From DATMYQ01 sp035560935 (lineage in GTDB: Bacteria; Bacillota; Negativicutes; Sporomusales; Sporomusaceae): DNA of 7,048 bases. The position numbers and the translations under genes are program-made. The notes beneath the pieces were generated by a model. That model saw only the letters and a list, made by a program, of their open reading frames with translations. It ran no database searches and was not told the origin of the DNA. The DNA lies in the NCBI GenBank assembly GCA_035560935.1, contig DATMYQ010000081.1:1-7048 (forward strand), given 5' to 3'. How positions within the stretch are numbered: position 1 is the stretch's first letter; the number at the start of each line of letters is the position of its first letter. Positions 1-6,186 of the stretch are shown here, piece after piece.

Positions 1-31
1 CTATTATCATTAATGCGATGAATATTTTATG

Positions 32-39
32 AAAGGAAG
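32..39 (+). promoter_or_regulatory. Ribosome binding site of msrAB (decides between two starts)
   Basis: AAAGGAAG lies 5 nt before a GTG (45) and 8 nt before the adjacent in-frame ATG (48). Both spacings are workable. The ATG is preferred because it is the stronger initiation codon and sits at the usual distance. The choice changes the protein by only one residue. Confidence 0.6.
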
Positions 40-47
40 TATTTGTG

Positions 48-1037
48 ATGGCTGTTGAGAAAGAAAGCGGTAGTCGCTTAAAAGAAATTTATTTGGCCGG
101 CGGCTGTTTTTGGGGAACCGAAAAATACTTTTCGCTGATAAAAGGGATAGTGGAAACTGAGGTTGGATATGCAAACGGCAATACGGAAAATCCCACCTAT
201 GAAGATGTATGCCGCAAAGCAAGTGGCCACGCCGAAACCGTTAAAATACTGTATCGTCCTTATGAAGTAAGCCTGGAATTTTTATTGTCATTATTTTATG
301 ACATCATCGATCCGGTGGCAGTCAATCAACAGGGCAATGATATCGGATCCCAGTATCGTACGGGTATTTATTATGTGGATGCGCAGGATCGGGAGGTTAT
401 AGCCGCTTCTGTCAGTGCGCTGCAAAAAAGATATAACACGCCGATTGCCATTGAGGTGATGCCGCTGCAAAACTACTATAAAGCGGAAGAATATCACCAA
501 AAATACTTGGATAAAAATCCGAATGGCTACTGCCATATCGGCGGCAATAAATTTATGAAGGCCAGAAATGCCGAAGACCATAAGCTGCGGTATCGTGTGG
601 ACTCTCCGGATATTTTGAAAACAAAGCTTACGGACATGCAGTATCAGGTGACGCAAAACAATGCCACAGAACCTCCGTTTAGGAATGAGTATTATGATCA
701 TTTCAAAGAAGGCATCTATGTGGATGTGACCACCGGGGAACCGCTTTTTGTCTCCAGTGATAAGTTTGAATCCGGCTGTGGCTGGCCCAGCTTTTCTAAA
801 CCGATACGACCGGACTTGATCCGGGAATTAACGGATACCAGCCATGGCATGAAAAGAACGGAAGTGAAAAGCAAGCAAGGAAATGCGCATCTCGGGCATG
901 TTTTTGACGATGGCCCCAGTGAATTGGGCGGCTTGCGTTATTGCATCAACAGTGCGGCATTGGTGTTTGTGGCAAAAGAAGAAATGCGGGAAAAAGGGTA
1001 CGGAGAGTTATTGGATATATTGTGGCCGCGAAAATGA
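48..1037 (+). CDS. msrAB: Bifunctional peptide methionine sulfoxide reductase MsrA/MsrB
   Basis: This fusion enzyme reduces both stereoisomers of oxidised methionine in proteins: the MsrA half acts on the S-sulfoxide and the MsrB half on the R-sulfoxide, normally recycled by thioredoxin. Numbering from ATG 48, the MsrA domain (about 12-170) carries the catalytic GGCFWG motif with Cys20, an NPTYEDVC...GHAE segment, and a late Cys162 in NPNGYCHI that could serve as the resolving cysteine. The MsrB domain (about 180-325) carries SGCGWPSF (Cys244, expected resolving residue), GNAHLGHVFDDGP, and RYCINSAAL (Cys299, expected catalytic residue). The two CxxC pairs that bind zinc in many MsrB proteins are absent: the matching stretches read GIYVDVTTGEPLF and TEVKSKQGNAHLG, so this is the zinc-free type. 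There is no signal peptide, thioredoxin domain or membrane segment, so a cytoplasmic location is expected. The length of 330 aa suits an A-B fusion. The peptidase gene follows after 27 nt, probably in the same transcript. Confidence 0.96.
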   Translation: MAVEKESGSRLKEIYLAGGCFWGTEKYFSLIKGIVETEVGYANGNTENPTYEDVCRKASGHAETVKILYRPYEVSLEFLLSLFYDIIDPVAVNQQGNDIGSQYRTGIYYVDAQDREVIAASVSALQKRYNTPIAIEVMPLQNYYKAEEYHQKYLDKNPNGYCHIGGNKFMKARNAEDHKLRYRVDSPDILKTKLTDMQYQVTQNNATEPPFRNEYYDHFKEGIYVDVTTGEPLFVSSDKFESGCGWPSFSKPIRPDLIRELTDTSHGMKRTEVKSKQGNAHLGHVFDDGPSELGGLRYCINSAALVFVAKEEMREKGYGELLDILWPRK

Positions 1038-1064
1038 ATGGAAAGTTAGGAGTAATAAAGAAAA

Positions 1065-2246
1065 ATGCCGAATATAAACTGGCGGGAAGATCTGGACCAG
1101 CTTGCGGATGAGTTGCCGAAACTGCATAAAAATCTGTTTTTCAATCAGGGAAAAAAGCAATTTTATGCCTATATTAACGCGCTGAAAGAGCGCGTTAATG
1201 ACATGAACAGTTATACTATCGTTATGGAAATTGCCCGCATTGTTGCCTCTCTTGGCGATGCGCATACCGCGGTCGCGTTGTCGCGGTACAATCGTCTGCC
1301 TTTCGACTGCTATTGGTTCCAGGAAGGAATTTTTATCACCGCTGTTTTGCCGGTGTTTCAAGACTTACTTCATTGCAAACTGGTCAAAATTAACGGGATG
1401 CCGATGGAACGGGTTGTCGAGCGTCTGACAGGGATCATATCCCATGAAAATCAGAGCTTTTTACGGTCGCAGTTACCGGATTATCTAATTTGTGCCGACA
1501 TTCTTTTCGGACTTGCCATAGCCAACCGTGTTGACCATGTGAAATTAACGGTGGAAAATCATGATAAGGAACAGCGGGAACTGGTGATACCGACGATAAA
1601 GTATGCGGACGGGCAGGAAGATGCTTTACATGAAAAGATCTGCCTGCCAGCGGAAACGCCGCTGTACAGAAAAAACAAAAAGCAGTATTTTTGGAGTGCG
1701 TTTGATCCGGTAAAAAAACTGCTATACGTAAATTACAATAAGTGCAAAGATATGGCGGACATTACGGTCCACGAGTTTTCAGACCAGCTGATAAAAGACA
1801 TCACCGGCAATTTTGATATTCAAAAAATCGTTATTGACCTGAGAAATAACGGCGGAGGCAATTCCGAACTTTTTCAGGATTACTTACAGTGGCTTAGTAA
1901 CTTTGACCGCTTAAATTGCCCTGGTAGGATTTTTGTGATTGTAGGGCGAGATACATTTTCTTCCGCACTCTTAAATGCATACTATTTGAAATTTAATACC
2001 CAGGCTCTTTTTTTAGGTGAACCAACGGGAGGGAAGCCTAATTGTTATGGGGAAGTAAAATATTTTTCTCTGCACAACTCTGGGTTATATATACGATATT
2101 CCACGAAGTACTATGAGCTTGTCGATGATAACGATCTTCCATCGCTGATGCCTGATGTGATATGTAATGTGACGTTTAACGATTACCTTGAAAACATTGA
2201 TCCATGCATGGAATGGATATACGAAGAATCTGTGGAATGTGGTTAA
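1065..2246 (+). CDS. S41-family serine peptidase without signal peptide
   Basis: This is a probable Ser/Lys endopeptidase related to C-terminal processing (tail-specific) proteases. In the 393-aa product, SLGDAHT (62-68) matches the GD-x-HT motif of the family. The stretch LVKINGMPMERVVERL (106 onward) looks like the carboxylate-loop end of a degenerate PDZ-like domain. VIDLRNNGGG (Asp258-Gly265) is the core strand and turn. GRDTFSSA holds the likely nucleophile Ser299, and GEPTGGK places Lys324 exactly 25 residues later, the same spacing as the Ser430/Lys455 dyad of E. coli Tsp. The C-terminus (PDV...DYLENIDPCMEWI) also resembles S41 proteins. The N-terminus (MPNINWREDLDQL) is charged, with no signal peptide or membrane segment, so the enzyme appears cytosolic, unlike Tsp or CtpA/B. 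TTAGGAG (1046-1052) sits a rather long 12 nt before the ATG. No promoter is seen in the 27-nt gap after msrAB. The substrate is unknown. Confidence 0.85.
   Translation: MPNINWREDLDQLADELPKLHKNLFFNQGKKQFYAYINALKERVNDMNSYTIVMEIARIVASLGDAHTAVALSRYNRLPFDCYWFQEGIFITAVLPVFQDLLHCKLVKINGMPMERVVERLTGIISHENQSFLRSQLPDYLICADILFGLAIANRVDHVKLTVENHDKEQRELVIPTIKYADGQEDALHEKICLPAETPLYRKNKKQYFWSAFDPVKKLLYVNYNKCKDMADITVHEFSDQLIKDITGNFDIQKIVIDLRNNGGGNSELFQDYLQWLSNFDRLNCPGRIFVIVGRDTFSSALLNAYYLKFNTQALFLGEPTGGKPNCYGEVKYFSLHNSGLYIRYSTKYYELVDDNDLPSLMPDVICNVTFNDYLENIDPCMEWIYEESVECG
1173..1199 (+). repeat. Perfect intragenic inverted repeat (11-bp stem, 5-nt loop)
   Basis: ATTAACGCGCT (1173-1183) and AGCGCGTTAAT (1189-1199) are exact reverse complements around the loop GAAAG. 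The structure lies inside the S41 peptidase gene and covers codons 37-45 (INALKERVN), about 110 nt after the start codon. No T-run follows, so it is not a standard intrinsic terminator. In RNA the stem should be stable because of its GC-rich core. Whether it has a role (mRNA stability, translation pausing, protein binding) or is chance cannot be told from one sequence. Confidence 0.6.
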
Positions 2247-2263
2247 GATAACAATAAATTAAT

Positions 2264-2292
2264 TTGTTCTTTCGGAACCCCTAGGATATAAT
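2264..2292 (+). promoter_or_regulatory. Putative sigma-70-type promoter for glgP
   Basis: A consensus -10 TATAAT (2287-2292) lies 17 nt after a partial -35 TTGTTC (2264-2269, three of six consensus positions). The promoter falls in the 82-nt gap between the peptidase gene and glgP, and leaves a 5' leader of roughly 30 nt before the start codon. No terminator is visible between the peptidase stop and this promoter, so read-through from msrAB may also contribute. Confidence 0.6.
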
Positions 2293-2315
2293 TGGAAATC
2301 ATAAGAACGATTTTT

Positions 2316-2322
2316 AGGAGGT
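2316..2322 (+). promoter_or_regulatory. Strong ribosome binding site fixing a TTG start for glgP
   Basis: AGGAGGT is a near-perfect anti-16S match. It lies 6 nt before the TTG at 2329, and no ATG or GTG competes nearby in frame. This supports TTG as the real initiation codon. Confidence 0.85.
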
Positions 2323-2328
2323 ACCGAA

Positions 2329-4773
2329 TTGGAAAAGACGAAAGCAAATTTAACAGTTGACGATATCAAGAATGGGATTTCAAAACATTTGGCTATTACC
2401 CAGGGACAAATTCTGGAGACGGCGTCGATCTATGAGTATTATCAAGCCGTTGCCCATGCCATGCACGACATTATTATGCTTCGTCTTAGCGAAGGCCTTA
2501 AATGGATATTCATTAACAAAGATAAACGCAAAATGTGTTATTTATCGGCGGAGTATTTAATCGGTCCACAGTTGGGCAATAATTTAGTCTGTTTTGATGA
2601 AATGGATTTGGTAAGACAGGCAGTAACTGAGTTAGGCGTTGATTTTGACAAGTTGCTGGATTGCGAAGAGGAACCAGGTCTTGGCAACGGGGGCCTCGGC
2701 AGGTTGGCGGCTTGTTACATCGATTCCTGCGCTACCACGGGTGTACCGGCCATCGGTTATGGCATACGCTATGAATTTGGCATTTTTCGCCAGGAAATCC
2801 GTAATGGATGGCAAGTGGAAAAGGCGGATAAATGGTTGTCCCGTGGTTTTCCCTGGGAAACAGTGCATTCGTCATTTGGCGTCGAAATTGGCTTTGGCGG
2901 TCATACGCAATGGACTCTGAACGATGAAGGTCAAACCGTGATGGAATGGATACCGCAGGAAAAAATCCGGGGAATACCCTGTGATATCATTATTCCCGCC
3001 TATGGTTCCCGTGCGGTCAGCATGCTCCGGCTGTTTAAGGCGGAAGCTACTGAGGCTTTCCATTTTAGTGCGTTTAATTCGGGTAATTATTATGGCGCAG
3101 TCAATGAAAAAGTGTTGTCGGAGAACATTTCGAAAGTACTTTACCCCAATGATGAACAGTTTGAGGGTAAACAATTGCGGCTGAAACAACAATACTTTTT
3201 TGTCAGCTGCGCTTTGCAGGATATGCTGCGGCTTCTCGCGATGCAGGATATCGGCGTGGAACATTTTGCGGAACAGTTTGCCGTGCAGCTCAACGATACC
3301 CACCCGTCGATTGCCGTGGCGGAATTGATGCGTTTGCTGGTGGACAAGTATTATCTCGCCTGGGAGCAAGCGTGGGAGATTACCCAAAATTCTTTTAGCT
3401 ACACAAATCATACTTTGCTGCCGGAAGCGTTGGAATGTTGGCCGATTTCTCTGTTCGCACAACTGCTGCCGCGTCACTTGGAAATTATTTATGAAATCAA
3501 CACGCGCTTTCTACATTCGGTTAAATCGCTATATCCGCATGACATAGGGAAGGTACAGCGTTTATCACTGGTTGATGATCAGAGTAAAACGATTCGCATG
3601 GCCAATTTAGCCTGTGTCGGCAGCCATACGATCAATGGTGTGGCCGAACTTCATTCGGAACTTCTCAAACAAACGGTTTTGCGGGATTTTTACGAACTCT
3701 ATCCGCAAAAATTCACGAACGTAACAAACGGTGTTACCCCGCGCCGCTTTTTGGCTTTGGCTAATCAGGAATTGACGGCATTGATTAGTGACAAAGTTGG
3801 TAATGTATGGATTAAAGACCTGTATAAATTGAGGGATCTAGAGGTCTTTGCCGATCAGGCAGAGTTTCAGGACCAGTGGGCAGCGATTAAGCTGCGCAAC
3901 AAACAAAAGTTGGCGGAGTTTATTAAGGAGCGCACCGGAATTATTGTTGATCCCAACTCGATGTTTGATGTGCAGATCAAACGAATCCATGAGTATAAGC
4001 GCCAACATTTGAATATTTTACAGGTGATTGCCCAGTATAATCGGCTAAAACGTGGTGAAACAGCTGGTTTTGCTCCTCGTACAGTCATTATTGCCGGTAA
4101 GGCGGCGCCGGGATATTATTTGGCCAAACTGATCATTAAACTGATAAATTCTGTCGCCGAAGTTATCAATAACGATCCGGACACGCAATCCCTGCTTAAA
4201 GTCGTCTTTTTCCCTAATTATAACGTTAAAAATGGCAATATTATCTTTCCGGCCGCGGACCTTTCGGAGCAGATTTCTACCGCGGGTAAAGAGGCTTCCG
4301 GTACGGGCAATATGAAGCTGTCATTAAATGGCGCGCTTACTATCGGTACATTGGATGGTGCGAACGTTGAAATTCGGCAGGAAGTCGGCAGCGAAAACTT
4401 TTTCCTTTTCGGCTTGGTTACGGAAGAGGTGCAACAGCTTAAGCGCGAAGGGGATCGACCGAAAAGCTATGTTGACAATAACCCGTTGTTGCAAGAAGTA
4501 TTTGAACAATTGCTGAATGGTACTTTTGCCGGGGGTGACCGCGAATTATACCGTCCCCTGGTGGATTCCCTGCTGAATTGGGATGAATATTTGGTGCTGG
4601 CCGATTTTGATGCCTATGACAAGTGTCATCGCAATATCGATCAGATCTATCTGGATAAAAAACAATGGACACGGATGTCCATTCTCAACGTTGCGCGTAT
4701 GGGGAAATTTTCATCAGACCGGGCGATCCGCGAGTATTGCAGAAATATCTGGAAGATAATTCCGCAACTATAA
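2329..4773 (+). CDS. glgP: Glycogen/maltodextrin phosphorylase
   Basis: This PLP-dependent enzyme (GT35 family) cleaves alpha-1,4-glucan chains with phosphate and releases glucose-1-phosphate in the cytoplasm. The 814 aa match full-length bacterial GlgP. Landmarks in order are: RKMCYLSAEYLIGP (67-80); EPGLGNGGLGRLAACYIDS (115-133), the glycine-rich region of the active site; NHTLLPEALE with His361, equivalent to rabbit His377; FDVQIKRIHEYKR with Arg552 and Lys557, matching phosphate-binding Arg569 and Lys574; and EASGTGNMK with Glu655 and Lys663, the PLP Schiff-base lysine (rabbit Lys680). The offset from rabbit numbering stays at 17 from Arg552 to Lys663, so the C-terminal core is intact. 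The N-terminal phosphorylation segment of animal enzymes is lacking, as expected in bacteria. No glgB, glgC, glgA or glgD gene is adjacent, so the gene stands apart from a glycogen operon here. GlgP and MalP cannot be told apart by motif; substrate preference is open. Confidence 0.97.
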   Translation: MEKTKANLTVDDIKNGISKHLAITQGQILETASIYEYYQAVAHAMHDIIMLRLSEGLKWIFINKDKRKMCYLSAEYLIGPQLGNNLVCFDEMDLVRQAVTELGVDFDKLLDCEEEPGLGNGGLGRLAACYIDSCATTGVPAIGYGIRYEFGIFRQEIRNGWQVEKADKWLSRGFPWETVHSSFGVEIGFGGHTQWTLNDEGQTVMEWIPQEKIRGIPCDIIIPAYGSRAVSMLRLFKAEATEAFHFSAFNSGNYYGAVNEKVLSENISKVLYPNDEQFEGKQLRLKQQYFFVSCALQDMLRLLAMQDIGVEHFAEQFAVQLNDTHPSIAVAELMRLLVDKYYLAWEQAWEITQNSFSYTNHTLLPEALECWPISLFAQLLPRHLEIIYEINTRFLHSVKSLYPHDIGKVQRLSLVDDQSKTIRMANLACVGSHTINGVAELHSELLKQTVLRDFYELYPQKFTNVTNGVTPRRFLALANQELTALISDKVGNVWIKDLYKLRDLEVFADQAEFQDQWAAIKLRNKQKLAEFIKERTGIIVDPNSMFDVQIKRIHEYKRQHLNILQVIAQYNRLKRGETAGFAPRTVIIAGKAAPGYYLAKLIIKLINSVAEVINNDPDTQSLLKVVFFPNYNVKNGNIIFPAADLSEQISTAGKEASGTGNMKLSLNGALTIGTLDGANVEIRQEVGSENFFLFGLVTEEVQQLKREGDRPKSYVDNNPLLQEVFEQLLNGTFAGGDRELYRPLVDSLLNWDEYLVLADFDAYDKCHRNIDQIYLDKKQWTRMSILNVARMGKFSSDRAIREYCRNIWKIIPQL

Positions 4774-4795
4774 AAATAAATACATACGATGCATA

Positions 4796-4828
4796 GAAAT
4801 CCCGCAAGCGATTGCGGGATTTCTTTCT
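4796..4828 (+). terminator. Intrinsic terminator after glgP
   Basis: GAAATCCCGCAA (4796-4807) pairs perfectly with TTGCGGGATTTC (4812-4823) across a GCGA loop, a GNRA-type tetraloop. A short T-rich tail (TTTCT) follows. The 12-bp stem begins 22 nt after the glgP stop. The stem is flanked by A on the left and T on the right, so it may also work in part on the opposite strand. Confidence 0.9.
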
Positions 4829-4849
4829 GCTGTGAATCTGATTTTGTAG

Positions 4850-4855
4850 TATAAT
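4850..4855 (+). promoter_or_regulatory. Possible -10 element for the slipin gene
   Basis: A perfect TATAAT lies just after the glgP terminator and about 110 nt before the slipin start. No good -35 hexamer exists at 16-18 nt spacing (that region reads CTGCTG), so the promoter call is weak. Because the terminator isolates this gene from glgP, some promoter in 4829-4950 is expected. Confidence 0.4.
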
Positions 4856-4908
4856 AAGATTAACAATTGAAAGAAAATTCGATTATTTTTTGGCGATAAG
4901 GGGCTTCT

Positions 4909-4933
4909 TTCATCGATTACATAGTCCGATGAA
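4909..4933 (+). repeat. Inverted repeat in the slipin leader, possible operator or hairpin
   Basis: TTCATCG (4909-4915) and CGATGAA (4927-4933) are exact 7-nt inverted arms separated by 11 nt. The repeat ends about 18 nt before the slipin Shine-Dalgarno site. Its position would suit an operator for a dimeric regulator or a leader hairpin. No regulator family can be named from the arms alone. Confidence 0.35.
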
Positions 4934-4965
4934 CGTGCGGTAAAATAGAGAAGGAGGTAACGAAA

Positions 4966-5895
4966 ATGAAAAATTTCAGTTCGTTGGGTGTGTTCCTATT
5001 CATCGTGATTTTTACTATAATCGAAGGAATAGCTTATAAAGTGTGCGGTTCTATTGACATGGGAAACCTATGGATTTCAATCAGTGCTTTTGTTATTGCG
5101 TTAGTTGTTTCTTACTCCGTCCAGGTTGCTGACCAATGGGATCGGGTGATCGTATTACGGTTGGGGAAATTTCATGCGCTGAAAGGGCCCGGATTATTTT
5201 TCATTATTCCCATTATCGAAACGGTTCCTTACTGGATTGATACGCGAGTGATTACGGCTTCTTTTAATGCGGAAAAGACACTTACCAAAGACACGGTTCC
5301 AGTGGATGTAGACGCAGTATTATTTTGGAAAGTGCTGGATCCGCAGAAAGCGGCTTTGGATGTAGCTGATTATCGGAGTGCGATAAGCTGGGCATCGCAA
5401 ACAGCACTACGGGATGTGATTGGCAAGACAATGCTTTCGAATATGCTGGAAGGTCGGGAAAAAATCAGTAATGATTTGCAGAAGATCATTGACGAACGAA
5501 CCGAACCCTGGGGGGTTAATGTGATTTCGGTGGAGATTAAAGATGTACGGATTCCTCCGGCTTTAGAGGATGCAATGTCGATGCAGGCGCAAGCGGAAAG
5601 GGAACGTCAAGCCCGGGTGATTTTGGGAGATTCAGAACGGCAAGTGGCCGAGAAATTTGGGGAAGCGGCTAAGACTTACGCCAACGATCCCGTCGCGCTT
5701 CATTTACGGGCGATGAATATGCTTTACGAAGGATTGAAGGATAATGCAACCATCGTCATCGTACCCAGTTCGGTTGTGGATACCATGCAGCTGGGCAGTA
5801 TGGCGGGATTAACCGCGTTGACTATGGGTATCGGTCAGGGTATCGCCAACAAAGAAACGTCAAAAGAGTCCAGTGAATTAAAAGCGAAAACCTGA
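4966..5895 (+). CDS. Slipin / SPFH (band 7, stomatin-like) membrane protein
   Basis: This stomatin-like scaffold of the SPFH family is expected to assemble into oligomers at the inner face of the cytoplasmic membrane and to organise membrane microdomains or membrane proteins. The 309-aa product has two hydrophobic stretches (about 7-24 and 35-52), then an SPFH domain (about 54-200) with the typical VIVLRLGKF...GPGLFFIIP opening, the DTRV segment, and TKDTVPVDVDAVLFWKV. A charged helical region follows (about 203-245; QAQAERERQARVILGDSERQ), then DPVALHLRAMNMLYE and IVIVPSS (263-269), features shared with slipins. The ATG is set by AAGGAGG (4951-4957), 8 nt upstream of the start when measured from AGGAGG. 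The usual slipin partner, an NfeD-type membrane protein, is not next to it on either side. The gene appears monocistronic between the glgP terminator and the hairpin at 5949. Family assignment is firm; the specific cellular role is not known. Confidence 0.92.
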   Translation: MKNFSSLGVFLFIVIFTIIEGIAYKVCGSIDMGNLWISISAFVIALVVSYSVQVADQWDRVIVLRLGKFHALKGPGLFFIIPIIETVPYWIDTRVITASFNAEKTLTKDTVPVDVDAVLFWKVLDPQKAALDVADYRSAISWASQTALRDVIGKTMLSNMLEGREKISNDLQKIIDERTEPWGVNVISVEIKDVRIPPALEDAMSMQAQAERERQARVILGDSERQVAEKFGEAAKTYANDPVALHLRAMNMLYEGLKDNATIVIVPSSVVDTMQLGSMAGLTALTMGIGQGIANKETSKESSELKAKT

Positions 5896-5948
5896 TTCTG
5901 AATCATGACCGATGCGTAATTTGTGATAATTCAGTAAGTATTTTTACA

Positions 5949-5982
5949 CATCACCCATGCTTGATTGTAGTCATGGGTGATG
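5949..5982 (+). terminator. Hairpin after slipin gene, possible terminator without clear T-run
   Basis: CATCACCCATG (5949-5959) pairs perfectly with CATGGGTGATG (5972-5982) around a 12-nt loop. It starts 53 nt after the slipin stop. The following bases (CTGTTATGCCTTTT) are only weakly T-rich, so this is either an inefficient terminator, a 3'-end stabilising structure, or something else. It occupies the first part of the 291-nt gap at 5896-6186. The rest of that gap holds the weaker hairpin at 5997-6023 and the promoter at 6114-6142, and I see no ORF in it. Confidence 0.5.
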
Positions 5983-5996
5983 CTGTTATGCCTTTT

Positions 5997-6023
5997 AAAA
6001 CCAGCTGCTTAGCAGATTGTTTT
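5997..6023 (+). repeat. Small interrupted stem-loop in the intergenic gap
   Basis: AAAAC (5997-6001) pairs with GTTTT (6019-6023), and inside it CTGC (6005-6008) pairs with GCAG (6012-6015). The two stems are separated by a symmetric 3x3 internal loop. The GTTTT at the end gives it some resemblance to a weak intrinsic terminator acting after the hairpin at 5949. The 3-nt loop and short stems make this only a candidate. Confidence 0.3.
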
Positions 6024-6113
6024 AGAGAATGTTACACCGCTGCTTCATTTTTCTTAGGTGATGAACCAGGGCATCGATCTATCTAAAAAGTGGTATGCGA
6101 AATAATCGGTTCG

Positions 6114-6142
6114 TTGTTTAAAAAACAGAAAAATGGTATAGT
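6114..6142 (+). promoter_or_regulatory. Putative extended -10 promoter for the YaiI/YqxD gene
   Basis: TTGTTT (6114-6119) and TATAGT (6137-6142) are separated by 17 nt, and a TGG just before the -10 supplies the extended TGn motif. The predicted transcript would start near 6150, leaving a leader of roughly 35-40 nt with AAGGAGA at 6169-6175. A small AT-rich dyad (TGTTT-AAA-AAACA, 6115-6127) overlaps the -35; this is probably only base composition. Confidence 0.65.
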
Positions 6143-6186
6143 AAACGAAGCATTATATGGCATAATACAAGGAGAAAACATCTATT

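Noticed and set aside
1..44. Short frame ending in TGA at 30-32, possibly the tail of an upstream gene
   Set aside because: Only nine codons are visible and another frame also closes at 19-21. Nothing distinguishes a real C-terminus from chance.
291..701. 136-codon minus-strand frame inside msrAB
   Set aside because: It is antisense to conserved MsrA coding sequence, and its Ile-rich composition is typical of a shadow frame.
2266..2308. GTTCTT / AAGAAC arms spanning the glgP promoter
   Set aside because: The 6-nt arms are 31 nt apart, too weak to call an operator without comparison to other genomes.
2872..3477. 201-codon open frame on the minus strand inside glgP
   Set aside because: It lies fully antisense to a strongly conserved gene, has no recognisable protein features (rich in Arg, Gln and His), and looks like a by-product of glgP codon use.
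4879..4919. TCGATTA repeated at 4879 and 4913
   Set aside because: A single 7-nt direct repeat in AT-rich leader sequence, with no further copies or regular spacing.
4829..4965. Possible riboswitch in the slipin leader
   Set aside because: No recognisable aptamer core, no terminator or anti-terminator pair, and only one short inverted repeat.
5898..5934. CTGAAT / ATTCAG inverted arms just after the slipin stop
   Set aside because: Six-base arms with a 25-nt gap in AT-rich sequence are expected by chance.
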